Origin: Chelonoidis abingdonii | Taxonomy: Eukaryota; Chordata; Testudines; Testudinidae | Direction of reading: 5' to 3' | NCBI RefSeq assembly: GCF_003597395.2 | Contig: NC_133776.1 | Span: 42,584,979-42,648,978 of the forward strand | Length of the DNA: 64,000 nt | Part shown: positions 33,321 to 45,499 of the stretch, in pieces | How positions within the stretch are numbered: the first letter of the stretch is position 1 | How the letters are laid out: the number at the start of each line of letters is the position of its first letter | Position numbers and translations under genes: made by a program | Notes under the pieces: generated by a model | Database searches by the model: none | What the model was told of the DNA's origin: nothing | The model's input: only the letters and a program-made list of their open reading frames with translations

Positions 33321-34935
33321 TCCAAAATCTATTTCCCAAAGGTCCAAATGTCCAAGTCTCCCCCTTCTGAGACAAGGGTAATTGAACAAAGGAAGAAGTC
33401 AGCTCTGAAGTGTGCATTCTGCAGTTGGGTTCCATTTTCCTTGTCTTCCCGCTAACACTTCACACGCAACTCAGTACAGGGGCTTAGTGCCATTAACACA
33501 TCTTTGAATTGATCCTTTAAGAAGAGCCCTACTTCTTGAGTTTCCACATGCAATGAAGCAGGTTGTTCCATTGCAAGATCATAAATGCACTCACCCACAT
33601 TTCCCATGGTGTCCAGTAGATTATGTGTGGAGGGAAAGAGCCAGGCCTATTGTGATTGGAGACTTGAGATTTGGCAATGCTTCAGGTATGCATCCAAACT
33701 TATGTTGCTCCAGTGAATGTCAGCCTTTTGAAGCTAGCCTATCGCTATTAGTTATAACCTAGACCTACAGCTTATTTAAAAGAAAACAACTTCTAAACAA
33801 ATGTATGAAGCACTTGAGTGCCTTTATGCTTAAATCCCAAGAGCTTTAAGATAGTGGATTTGTTAGGGGAGATTGAGTGCAAGTACCCTTCTGTGAGCTG
33901 TGGCGCTTAACTGGACTACAGTTGCTTTTCACTGTGTGTGCAGAGAATGGGAATTTACTGACTTTCATTTTCTCCACTGTACTTTCATTGGTGTAGATTT
34001 TATCACACAGAGTGTGAGAGATGAGGAACCTAAAATGGAGGGGACTCTTATGATTTGCAAAAAACCAAAGATGTGGTGCTTCCCGAGTGAAGTCAGCAGG
34101 CATACCACTGAGGCCTGCTGGGCCTCAGAAAAACATTACTGCTCATCTCCTGAGAGAGCATGGTGCACTGCACGTTATGTAGCAGAATGCAATCCTCCTA
34201 GGTTGGAAAGATCAGAAGAGGCCAAAGAAATGACAAGAGTGACTGAAGTGCAAGGATTAGAAAGTAGATTTGCAAGGTGAGAACCATAAAAAAAAAAAAA
34301 AGCATTGATCCTAAAGCACTTAAGTGATTTAGGAACCTAATTCCCATGGGCTTTCCTTGGAATTTAAGTTCCAAACTAAAATAAACCCAGTACTATTTTT
34401 CAGCAGTCCAGTCCCCTCTTTTTTTAAAAAAAGGCATATTATAGTTCCTAAGTGTCAACATCTGGTTTTGCACCATTCAGGCATGTAATAATAAAGCTCT
34501 AATTTCTAGAATTAATGCTTCAATTTGTATATATTTTGTTTTGAGACGTTTCATCATTAAGATAAATATGAAATAAGTGGCTACTCATTATTAATTTGAT
34601 GTTTATTGAAAATTAATCACAACAGAAGGATATAAAACCTCTGCCGTCATTTTGTTTAGGGCTTGAAAAATTTAGCAGAGAGCTATAAGCAAGAGGATCA
34701 AGCCTATTGTGCCAGACATTGATTCAAAATTTGAGTGGGGAGAGATCAGCCAGATCCATCTTGCACCCATAGCCACTTTAGAAGCAGGAGGATGCAGTCC
34801 TTGGATCCAGCTCTTCCATCTTTTTATTTGTCTGTAGGTAGTACGTGTCTCAAATGTGAAGCCACCTACTCCTTCCCATTGTCTGGTTGCTGGAAAGGAG
34901 AAGCAGCTTTACCGGTTTCTCCCTTTGCCTGCACC
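33321..34935. other. No gene recognised
   Basis: Non-coding. A 126-codon frame (33900-34280) has no domain, no splice context I can support and no relative that I know. Poly-A (34290-34303) and short AT tracts occur. Confidence 0.45.
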
Positions 34936-34943
34936 CCTTATAA

Positions 34944-35659
34944 CAGGGGCAAGCAAACTTTTTGGCCTGAGGTCCACATCGGGTTTTGTAAATTGTATGG
35001 AGAGCCAGTCAGGAGGAGGGGGTCATGGCCCAGTCCCCACCTCCTATCTGTCCCTTCCCCAGGACTCCTACCCCATCCAACCTCCCCTGTGCCCTGACAG
35101 CCCCTGCCCCATCCACACAGCCCCGCTCTCTATCCCTTGACCGCCCCCTGGATCCCCGCCACCCCATCCAACCCCTTCTCCTTATTCCTGATGTGCCCCC
35201 CTGGTACTCCTGCCCCTTCCAATCACCCTTTTCCCTGTCCCCTGACTGCCCCCCGAACAACTCCTGCCCCTAACTGCCCCTGCCACCCCATCCAACCTCC
35301 CCTCTTCCTGACTGCCCCCCCAGCCCCCATTCAACACCCAGTTCCCCCTCCAACCCCCACCCCTGCTCCCTGCCCCCTTATCGCACTGCCTGGAGCACTG
35401 GTGGCGCTACAGCAGCACAGCCCGGCTGGAGCTGGACCACGCTGCCACCACACAGCTCAGAGCACTGGGTTAGGCTGGGCTCTGCAGCTGCGCTGCCCCT
35501 AAAGCTCACAGCACTGCTACCCAGAGCATTGTGGCAGAGTAAGCAAGCTGAGGCTGCTGGAGAGGGGGAGCAGCGAGGGAGGGGTCAGGGCCTAGCCCCA
35601 GGCCAGGAGCTTGGAGGCCAGGCAGGACGGTCCCACGGGCCATAGTTTGCCCACCCCTG
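34944..35659. mobile_element. hAT MITE with perfect 8-bp TSD
   Basis: Starts CAGGGGCAAGCAAACTTTTT and ends CATAGTTTGCCCACCCCTG, which are imperfect inverted repeats. CCTTATAA flanks both sides (34936-34943 and 35660-35667). The 716-bp interior is a C-rich degenerate tandem of CCCCATCCAACC-type units, producing spurious proline-rich frames (35025-35273, 35137-35502). No transposase. Confidence 0.92.
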
Positions 35660-35667
35660 CCTTATAA

Positions 35668-37760
35668 GAAGCTCTCTGGCTGCTGAGGGAAACCCATTAC
35701 TATAGCCTTTACCCAGCCTCCTGGCTGCTGTGAATGTGTATGTTAGGGTCACTAACAGTCCTCTACTAGTTCTAGTTTTTGTGCCCTCTTCCCCATTGCA
35801 TAGCTTCAGTGCACGAAGCCCTAGCTGGTGCTCGAGAATTTGCCAAGCAGCAATGGAGTGGAGTGAAATTAACACGATGCTTTTTAGTTTCACTACTACC
35901 CACCAGGTTCTGATTAGAAGCAGGGAAAAGTGACAAGTCTTGTTACCTCTCTTGCTGCTCAGAGGATAACCAAGGTAATGAAGGCATCTGTCTGCAGACT
36001 CAAAGATTTGGCTCGTATTTAGAATCTATCTTTGCAACAAGAAGGACTATGTAGTCCTTCACTTTCAGACCCAAGCTTCAAAGATGTGAAAATTTTTGCC
36101 TTAATTTGTTAAAATGAAAGTTTGAAATTGACAACTTAACAGTCAACAACTCAACAAAAACATTTCCATGTTATATGAAAAAATGGGAATTTCATTTCAT
36201 TTTTGTTAACAATTTAAACTTTTTCTTTCTACTTGCAGTGTTTCAGACCCTAAAGCATGGAGGTGCTATTTGCAAAATAGGAGTTTCAGCTGTCACTTAG
36301 CAGCCAATGCTGAGCCTGACAAGGAGGATTTCAAACTCCCCCACTCAAAACCTTGTCTTTCTCACCAATAGAAGTCAGTTCAATAAAAGATATTTCCTCA
36401 CCCCACTTTGTCTTTCTAATATCCTGGGGCCAGCATGGCTACAAACACTGGTAACAGGATCAGTTATCAGAGCTACAAAAACGAAGTGCTGTAAAATAAT
36501 CATTCCTTCCCAACTTTCACTTGCTCTGTTTTCAACAGGCTGACACCTGTTGCCATGGTAACAGGCATGGAGTGCATCCACCAGACATGAGCAGGGACAT
36601 TAGATCCCCTGTTTAATTTCAGCTCTGGACAAAAGCAGAGAACTGAAAATACTATTTAACACACAACACCCATTGGACCATAACCCACTCTGACTTACAT
36701 CCTGTGCAAACCCATTACCTTAAAAAACAAGTTACCACAGCTGTAAATTAGGGCAAAACATGGTCTATATGCTCAGGATTCTATGGACTATAGCACTTCA
36801 ACTTAAATTAAAGAAAATGTCCTTAAGACATGTCCTTTCTATTTATTGTTCCTGTTATGGTGGAGGCTGGGTGAAACCTGTTTGAATCTGGGGGTGCGTA
36901 ACTACCCTGCATTCATGATAAATGTCAGAAGGAGCTATGATTTTTTTGGGCAGGGGGAGGAGGAAGGGGGAAGGTTGGAGTAAGACAGCTGAAGCAATAG
37001 GAGCCACCACCTAAAACAGGCCATGTGTAAGGTCATTTAGAAACTGAGCTGTGTGTGCAGAGAACTTCACTGGGTATTGTTTTGCTGGAGGTGTGCATAT
37101 ATGTGAGCAGAAGCAGCAGAGAACAGGGAGAGAAGCAGTCAAAAAGCTAAGCAGCCAGGCAGAGAAGCATTTGCGGCATGACTCAGAGAGAAAGTCAAAC
37201 ATGCGAGCTTCTTGGGCAGAGCACTGGCTGGAGAGAGGCTTGGACCTGTGAGCAAAGAAATTGTCTTCAGTTTGATTCCTACTGCATTCAGGGAAACAGA
37301 ACTTTGTACATTATTTGTAAATAAATAGGACTGAATCAACAAAATACCTGATTCCAACATCAATTTTTCCTTCTAAGGAAACAATCTTCAAAAACCTGAA
37401 TGTTGGCTAACTGCTCAGGTCAAAAGATTAACAGCTTCTTAGACAGTAAACAAAAATAGCTAAGAGTTTGCAACCTCTGTGATTGTACCAGTTACCCAGT
37501 CTTACAGCCAGACATTAGATTGATCTGAACTTCCTGTCTCTGATCTGTGAACTGGACTCTCAGGTCCCATTTACACTAGCAAACTTTAATTACTCCAGTG
37601 GTCTAGGCTATCTAGCAATGTTAACAGAGATTTCTGTGTGGCAGTAACATAAAATTGAAATATAATGCATTAAATTGGACAAATATATACAGACACGTAT
37701 GCATTACATCCATGTGTGGATGCTATGTACCTATTCTAGAGCAGCTCTGCAGCCAACTAA
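35668..37760. other. No gene recognised
   Basis: Non-coding. The stretch 37040-37380 has an AATAAA and GAGA-rich composition that could be an LTR end, but no boundary is visible. Confidence 0.4.
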
Positions 37761-38058
37761 GGCTACATCTATACTACAAGCAAAGGGTTTGATTCCCAGC
37801 ACACACACTTATCCATTAAGAGCTAGCACCAGTACAAATAATAGTGTAGCCCTGGTAGCAGGGGCAGCGATAGTAGTGGCACAGCTTAGCTGAGCACAAA
37901 CCTGCCTGAACCCCATGGGTAAATACTTGGAGTGGCTAACCTGTGCTGTTACTGTCATGAGACCAAGGCTACAATATTTATATACTCACTAGCTTAATGA
38001 GAGCTAGAATGCACGTGAGCAGAGAATCACCCTCCTAGTTGGTAGTATCGATGTAGTC
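37761..38058. mobile_element. Short MITE with CTAA/TAA flanks
   Basis: Left end GGCTACATCTATACTACAA; right end, reverse-complemented, GACTACATCGATACTACCAA: an inverted repeat with few mismatches. CTAA occurs directly on the left (37757-37760) and overlaps the right end (38058-38061). A TAA TSD would suit PIF/Harbinger. Non-coding, 298 bp. Confidence 0.75.
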
Positions 38059-38061
38059 TAA

Positions 38062-39402
38062 GGGTTAGGTTCTTTAATGCTCAGGTGCAGCAGATGCTGG
38101 AGGGAATGTTGTGTGTGAACATACTGTCATGGTTTACACAAACCAGGCTGGCAGGTGAGAACTGTTGCAGGATCAAAGAATACTGGAGATCCTTAGCTGT
38201 GACAGCCACTTTATCAGACCTGATCTGCACTGATGACTCATTTGAAGCTTCTCTCCCAAGTGTGCCAGAAAGGTATCTCCTTCTAGCCTAGTCAATAGGG
38301 GCTGTGCTAAGTTGGTCTCAGCTGGGAATCTCTTTGCATATCTTACACTCACTCAGCTGGACCTTTTGCTTGTAATCAACTGCCTTTTTTCATTATGGCT
38401 GTTTTATATCATTAAGATCTGAACAAGTCAGCAGCTAAGCTAACCAAACAGAATCAAGTTGCTCACAGGCTGACACTGAAGTATTATCATCACTGGGGAA
38501 TGGAGTGGAAGCAATTGCCCAGAGTACAAATTAACCAAGTCTTGACTCAGACTATAACCTGAAATTCAGATACTACTGCTGGAATAACTTTTGCCATCTC
38601 TTCTATACCAAAGGCTTCAATATATTTAAATATTTGTTAAGTAAATCTTTAATATTTTAAATTTTACATGCCAGTAATTATTCTGTACTTTGATTGCAAG
38701 CTTTTATTTGTGTCTAGTTTGAAATATCATTTTTCCATAATGGCTCAAAGAGATTTGTAGCTTGATTTTAAGTGTTAAATTACTAGGAGATCTCACTGCA
38801 TTAATCTATAAGTCCAATATCATCGGGAAAAATGAAAGACTCACAGTTTAGGGTGTTTGGGGTTTTGTTGTGTTTTTAGAAATAGGCTGTTTAAATGACA
38901 TTGTACATTAAATTAAGTGCTCAGACTTGGAAAACGCCACCTGGCAATTAATAGGTTGATAGGCCTAAAATTAGATCCATGGTACTAGCTACCCTTTGGA
39001 GACCAAATTTGTTCACACACCACACCTCTGCCCTGGTTGTGAAGAGATAGGACTATGAATATATAAAATCCAAGCAGTGTGATCTCCAAGCACCACAGAG
39101 AGCAAGATGATTGAATAATTCACTACCTGCACACACAAGCCTGGAGCAGATGGGCAGCATGGAGGAACTATGCAAAATTCACACACATTTGTGATCACAG
39201 TAGACCTCCTCACTGGAGGCTGTGGGGATTTTCAAAACCTCTTAGCAATGTCCTAACTCTGCTCTAATTTAAGTCAATAGGAATTAGGTTAGGACAACAC
39301 TGAGCACTTATGAAAAGTCCACCCTGGATTTACTGTTGGGATACTCTGCAGAGAATTTTTTTTTTCAAGGTTTCATTCATTAGCTACTCAGGATCAGAAA
39401 GG

Positions 39403-39442
<40 letters not shown>

Positions 39443-39884
39443 CACCTCTGTTCCACATAGGCTATGTTTTGTGCTTTGGAGACCATCACAGAGATACTGT
39501 CAGGAGGCTTGCCAAGCCAGTTAACAGGTCATCAGACTTGTGAAGCCAGGTTCAAGTGATTAGAGTAAATAGAGGATCTTAAAGTCAAGAAAAATATTGG
39601 GTTTCAATTGTACATAAAACCCACTAGGTCAATCCAGAAGTCGGCAAGGCTTCAGGCCAGGCACTGAATGATGACAAGGAGCAGGAATGCCAACCAACAA
39701 TGCGGAATTCTAGATGGTAACAGGACACAGGTCCATTACCTCCACTTTCACAGCAGAACAAAAAAGGGGATGCAGCTTGCTCATACATTGTCATTTACTG
39801 CTACTGACCAGCATGCCCAAAAAGTGCCTCTTCCTGCCTTAGTGTGTTTTGCCTTTGCCCTTCTTCAGGCAATTGGAAGCAATG
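38062..39884. other. No gene recognised
   Basis: Non-coding, AT-rich, with a (TA)n tract at 39407-39439. Confidence 0.45.
39407..39439. repeat. (TA)n microsatellite
   Basis: About 16 uninterrupted TA units. Confidence 0.97.
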
Positions 39885-40110
39885 TTGCCTCATGGCTAGA
39901 ACAGTGGAGAAGAATTCAGGAGATGTACATTCTATTCTCATCTGCCTCGAGTCTGCTGTGTGACCTTGGGCAAGTCACTTCACTTATATGCCTCACTTTC
40001 CTCCTCTGTAAAATGGGGATAATGGTACTGACACTGCAAGTGTGCTATCCAGTGATATCAGCATCATAAGTTGTTTTAATTGTATGTTTCTCAGGGTAAG
40101 GACAATGTTT
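39885..40110 (-). repeat. MIR-type SINE
   Basis: Contains CTGTGTGACCTTGGGCAAGT, CACTTCAC and CCTCTGTAAAATGGGGATAA, the reverse complement of the MIR core in the right order. Confidence 0.85.
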
Positions 40111-40345
40111 TCAACACCAAGCTCACCATCTGCATGCAACTAACTAGAATACTAATCAGAATTAATAGACTAGATCAGCATCTGCTTCTGAGGCAGCAGC
40201 TACTGGATGGAAAGAACAGAAGATAGCAGCACAACATTAAGAAGAAAAAGGACTTAATTGTTCTGTAATAATGCCTGTCTTTCTGATACCCAATCTTTGA
40301 AAAGGACCTGGGAAGTGGCCACTTCAGTAGATGGATCAACATAGT

Positions 40346-40469
40346 AGGGTGACCAGATAACAAGGGTGAAAAATTGGGACAAGGCGGGGCGGGGGAAATA
40401 GACATCTATATAAGAAAAAGCCCCAAATATCAGGACTGTCTCTATAAAATCAGGACATCTGGTCACCCT
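40346..40469. mobile_element. Short hAT MITE (TAGGGTGACCAGA type)
   Basis: AGGGTGACCAGAT at the left, ATCTGGTCACCCT at the right (inverted), with CAGGACTGTCTCTATAAAAT inside. Flanks AACATAGT and AACATACA form an 8-bp TSD with two mismatches. This matches a well-known amniote hAT MITE. Confidence 0.85.
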
Positions 40470-40904
40470 AACATACAGTCTCTTTCTCCGTCTAACATAC
40501 AGAGAAATATCTGATTTTTTTGCTTAAGAACTAGCCAGACTCCTGCTGTTGAGAATTGCCCACTGTTGATATTTAGAAAGACAGAGAGAAAGGCCACAGA
40601 TATGATGAATGATATATTTCCCCTTCACAGGCTCATTGCTGGAGCCACAGTCACCCCTCCCTCTTTCTGCCTCTGCCACTGAACCATAACCATATTTGAA
40701 TCTTCTCCATAACTAGGGGACATCAGAGGGAGGTGAAGAGATTGCTTTGCTGAAGTGTGACAGTAGTAGTAAATGTGATAAAAGTAACTAAATCCTATTC
40801 AGTCGGTTTCTGTCTTTCCCCATCCTTAACATTCTTCTTGCAACTTCCAAAAATAGGATTCCCAGTCGCTGGCTACACTGTAATTCACCCCACTCTCAAA
40901 TGGG

Positions 40905-41040
40905 CCTTATTATATATTTACTTATTTGTATTGTGGTAGCAGCTAGGAGCCCCAATCATGAACAAAGACCACCTTATACTAGGTATTCTACAAACACATA
41001 ACAAAAAGATGGTCCATCTCCACCCTAAATAGATTGCAAT
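40905..41040 (+). repeat. Unclassified SINE-like repeat, copy 1
   Basis: Reads GGTAGCAGCTAGGAGCCCCA, ATACTAGGTATTCTACAAAC, then ACATAACAAAAAGATGGTCC. A related copy follows at 41225. The family is common in reptiles (GTGCTAGGCGCTGTACAAACAC tail); I do not know its class. Confidence 0.6.
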
Positions 41041-41224
41041 TTAAGTAATTTTGCTATGGTGTTCATGCTGGCCAAAAGGATAACTTGTCAATGTCGGATG
41101 TAAATGGATGCTAACTGTATGAATTATTGCACCTCCTTTTCTTCAAGATTTATTTCACTGGCATTTGATTGCCCCTCCTTTAATGATTCTCCTCTGCTTA
41201 TATGAACTCTGTGAAGGGTTTTGT

Positions 41225-41355
41225 TATTTGTATTCTGGTACTGCCTACAAGCTCCAGCCAAGGTTGAGTCCTTGGTGTACTAGGCATTGCAAAGCCACAA
41301 GATCAAATGCAGTCTCTGCCCTAAAGAGTTCACAGTCTAAGACAAGACAGATAAT
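41225..41355 (+). repeat. Unclassified SINE-like repeat, copy 2
   Basis: Reads GGTGTACTAGGCATTGCAAA, CAGTCTCTGCCCTAAAGAGT and TCACAGTCTAAGACAAGACA, parallel to copy 1. Confidence 0.6.
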
Positions 41356-41439
41356 CCAATGTAGACAACAACTTATAAGTAAACTTATCAAAAGTGTAAG
41401 CCTTCTTGGGTAGAATGACTCATTTTTCTAGCTATTGCT

Positions 41440-41720
41440 CTGTCAATCTGGCAATTGCTAGTCTGTTGGGTCGCTGTTGCACAGGGAACTTAGGGGAACG
41501 GGGAGCTGTGGGGGGCTGCAGGTCCACCCTGGTTCAAAGCCCCCACCAGCTAGCTCCAACGGGCTGATCTTTCTGCAAACAGAGGACAAAGCAGGCGGCT
41601 ACCAAACAACAAGGGAGCATTGCACAACTTTAAATGAGCATGTTCTCTAATTAATTGGCAATATAACAACAAAATAACGTTAACTGGGACGACTTTAAGT
41701 CACTTAGCAACATGGCAGAA
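41440..41720 (-). repeat. Unclassified reptile interspersed repeat
   Basis: Contains CTGTTGCACAGGGAACTTAG, AAAGCCCCCACCAGCTAGCT and AAGGGAGCATTGCACAACTT, a segment I recognise from turtle assemblies. No termini or coding part could be defined. Confidence 0.4.
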
Positions 41721-41984
41721 ATGGGACAATGAAGGATTTATGTGTGGTCAGGGTAGTGGCCTTTCAGATGGGCTCACGTAGTTTATACAGAACCTGGAAG
41801 GGTGCTTGGAAAAATGCAGAGAGGTGACTGTGCAAGAAGCTGAGAAATGGGCAGACAAGATGGAAATTTTGTGGAGCAGAGGGGACTTTTCCATTTAGCT
41901 TCACCTTTACATCTTATTTTAGATGTGAAGATGGAGCTAGTCATGGCCTGGTAGCTCTGAAGGGGGCTCAGGAGACAGGTTGTG

Positions 41985-42100
41985 TTCTATCTGTCTGTAA
42001 ACTGGAGATAATGATGCTAACTTCCTTTGTAAAGCACTTTGAAATCTACAGATGAAAAACACTATGTAAGAGCTAGTCAGTATTATTATAGTCAGTCAGT
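41985..42100 (-). repeat. MIR/CORE-SINE 3' segment
   Basis: TCTGTAAACTGGAGATAATG, CTTTGTAAAGCACTTTGAAA and CACTATGTAAGAGCTAGTCA followed by TATTATTATAG match the reverse-complement 3' half of MIR-like SINEs. Confidence 0.7.
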
Positions 42101-45100
42101 CTCTGCAACCAAGAAGCTGCTTCAGAAAGGAAGCAATGACTCTTCTTCCCCAATCCCCACAGCCTTGACAAAATAATTCCATATTTCATGCAGTAAAACC
42201 TCAGCACTAAATACAACTGGATACACAGAAGCATGAATGATACACTTTTTTTTTTAAAGATACCTCTAACTGATACCGTTTTATAGGGAACAAATAATAG
42301 TTTACATGTTGCATTCTTTAGCCATTCTTTGCTTTCTCTCTACTATTAGGTACAGCACAGCAATTACCAGCTACCTCCAGCTCCCTAAAACATGCACAAA
42401 GGGTAAATGAGCACAAAGCCATATTAAGTCTTCTCCCTAAGGAGGCCTTGAGGCATCTGTCATTACCTGAGGGTGTCTCATGGAGATATTTTCATTGTAC
42501 AGTAGGAGTGTCTACCTGAAAGAAGACATCACCAAAGAGAAGTAGCACTTGTTGGGTGGGAGGGATTTTTCCACCTCTCCAGCTGCTAAAAATGAAGTCT
42601 GCTTCATTGTCTTCTAGTTGAAGCCAGATAATATAGGAGAACCAATGCTTCACATTCTGGTATCCAGCCAAGAGGACTGCTCCATACGTTCAAAGCCAGC
42701 CAGTAAAACTAGCCTATCTGGTAGTGAGCTTCAGCCATACCAAATCAGGTCATTATTCTAGCTCATCCAGTAATTTCTCTAGCAGCAGGCAGCACCAAGA
42801 GTTTCAGAGGGAGATAAACCCTCCTCCTTAATCCTCCTACTAGATCTCTTTACCGAACAGTGGGGCTTGATTTTCACTGTTTAATCTTGCGTGACTGTAA
42901 ACGTTATTACTGTCCATGGGATTCTTAAATCCTTTCCAACATCCAGCTAAGCTATTTTTCAGGAAAGGAAACATCTTTACACACCATGCAGCGAACCTGT
43001 CCTCTGTGTTGTTGTAATGAATAACCTAGACTGACTAGCTGACTACATTGTGTATACAAAGAGGTAGTTCCTTTCATCCCTTTACCTTTCACTACTTTGC
43101 AGTTTTGAGCATCTTTTTGATCACGGAATGGGGATTTCCAGTGAGTTGTTTATTATCCCCTTTATTATGCCTCAATAGAGTCCCAGTCCTTGTAGTCTCT
43201 CTTCAGATGAGAAACCGCCTATGCCTTAAACAATTTTCTCTGCCAGTCCATGGACCTTTTCAGGCTCTGGTATATTAATCTCTATGGGCTAGAGTCATCC
43301 CTGATTGACTTTAATGAAGTTACACTGCTCAATGGCTACATGCAGTGCTTCCAACTCCACAAGCACAGGGAAGAGGCCAAACAGCCCTGTGTAATAGCTC
43401 TGCATTTGAAAGAACCAACTCCTCTGCAGCCAATTCCTCTGAGCTAAGTAATAGTAATCAGTGTGAAGGAGAAGTGCAACTACCCCATGTTTTCCCAGGG
43501 GTTCCAACAGTTCCTTGAGTAAATAGTGTCTGGAAACTTACTGTGATAAATTATGGTCTAGTATTTGCCATCTGTTCATGAGGCCTTAGATTGCCCTCCC
43601 TCTACTAGCAAACATCGTGCAGGTCCCCAGGAAAGCTGCCCCAGTGAATGTCCATCTGGAACTTGAGTTCTTATCTTCATTAAGCAAGAGGGAAAACAAT
43701 GCCTGCAAGTCAGGAAACATTCATGTGCAGCCCCATCTCCTTTGAGCAAGCTATAATAAAAATTAAACTGATCAATTTTTTAAAAAAAATAAGTAGTTGC
43801 ATTGCCATCTGTCTTCATTATAAAATATTCATGTGACAGTCAATATATTGTCTGAGATCTAGAATATTTAAGGGAGCAAAGAGAAAAATTTTCAATTAAA
43901 TTCTGTCAAAGCACATGGTGTATTTTTAATTTTAAATGCCCTCTGCTTGCATTTTTGGGGATCAAGGTCTTAAAGTTAATCACAGCACAGGGAAGTTAAT
44001 TCCTGCTGATTCTACTGGTTGGCATTTCATTCTCCATATTTACAAGCATCTGAATCTCTCCCACTGGTTGTCTCTAGTTTAAAAAAAATTCATTATGAGT
44101 GGGAGATGGTCCCAAAAATGTAGATTTGTCCTTCCAGAAGGAAGTGACTTGGCAGCACTAAATGGTGGTATTTGCTAGTTCAGGACTAAATGAATGTTGG
44201 CAGTAGTGCTCTCTGTGCCGTATTTAAAAAGCTGTCATTTTCTCAGCATATGATGTTCTGTCTTGTGTCACATCATGAAGTGATCCAGTGTATGTAAATA
44301 ACCATCAGTCTGCAGCAGTTTCACAGGGAGGGAATATTTTGTCTTTGTTTGGAATTAAGTACCTGCTGCAACACTCAGGGCATATATGAAAGGGGAAAGT
44401 GGAAGAGATACATGTGAAAATAGGCAATTACTCTAATTTTGCAGGTAGATAATAACTTCTAACATTTATTTTCCATTGATTAAAATAAAAGTCCATACCC
44501 ATTGAAACACAGGTCAACATTTTGACTTAGGTGAATAAAGCAAGACACTTAAATAAGTAAGTGGGTTGATTTTTTTCAGAGACACTGAGCGCTGCTAGTT
44601 CCAGTTGACATCACCAGGAAATGGAGATACTCAAAACCCTTGAAATGTCACACATATTTAGGTACCCAATTCTGGATTTATGTGCTTAACTTTAAGCCTT
44701 CAAGTTTGAAAATGTTGGCCATAGTTCTTTGTATTGCCCCCCAAGCCCTACCCAGCAATACTTGCTCTAGTAGCCAGGTAACAAACACCATACTGAGCAT
44801 AGGCAAAAGTAGAAGTAATGTGATCCCTGCACAGTTGCCAGAACTGCCAGTCATTGAGACAGGCACTCACAGCTGTGCTCAATAGAGAAAACAAGACCTG
44901 CTATGAAATGGCAGAGAACAGAGAGGGAGAAGGCAGAATGGCTTAAGACAGCAAAGGGGTAATAGTTCTGCATCAGGCTGCCTCTGGGAAAGCACCTAGG
45001 AGACCAACAGACAGAAAGGCTGCAAGCCCTGGAGTTGAAGAGCAGATAGATTCAATTTAACGGGGGAGGTTCATGAACTGATCTTATTGAAAACAAACTG

Positions 45101-45394
45101 AAGAGGGCCACTTAGGAGAAGCTAGGACACCTAGAAAGACCACACCAAGAAGTGTTGACAGGCCAAAGCCACAAGATTTTTAGCTGTCCCCAAACCTCTC
45201 TCCCCCCATCCAACATAATCCATATCATTCTTTGTAGTCCTCTCTTCTCCTTCACATTATAAATGCTTAGGGCTCTGGAAAGATACCAAATTTCACTTTG
45301 TCTATGTACATTCAGAACTTCTCTCCACCAAAAAATCTGATCCAGATGAAATTTCATCTGTTTCACTACTTAACAGCAAAAGCTCAGATTCTGT
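42101..45394. other. Gene-free stretch, no clear repeat
   Basis: 3.3 kb of non-coding sequence. Frames of 70-89 codons occur on both strands without motif. I see no LTR ends or inverted termini. Confidence 0.4.
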
Positions 45395-45499
45395 GTCAAG
45401 AGCTAAGGCCAGAAGAGACCATGCTGATCAACTAGTTTGACCTCCTGTAAAACATGTGCTATAGATCTTAGCCAGAATCATTAATAGAGAATATCTTTA

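Noticed and set aside
33900..34280. 126-codon plus-strand open frame
   Set aside because: No recognisable domain, no initiation or splice context, and AT-rich non-coding surroundings.
35025..35502. Proline-rich frames of 82-121 codons
   Set aside because: They lie in the C-rich tandem core of a hAT MITE; the composition explains them.
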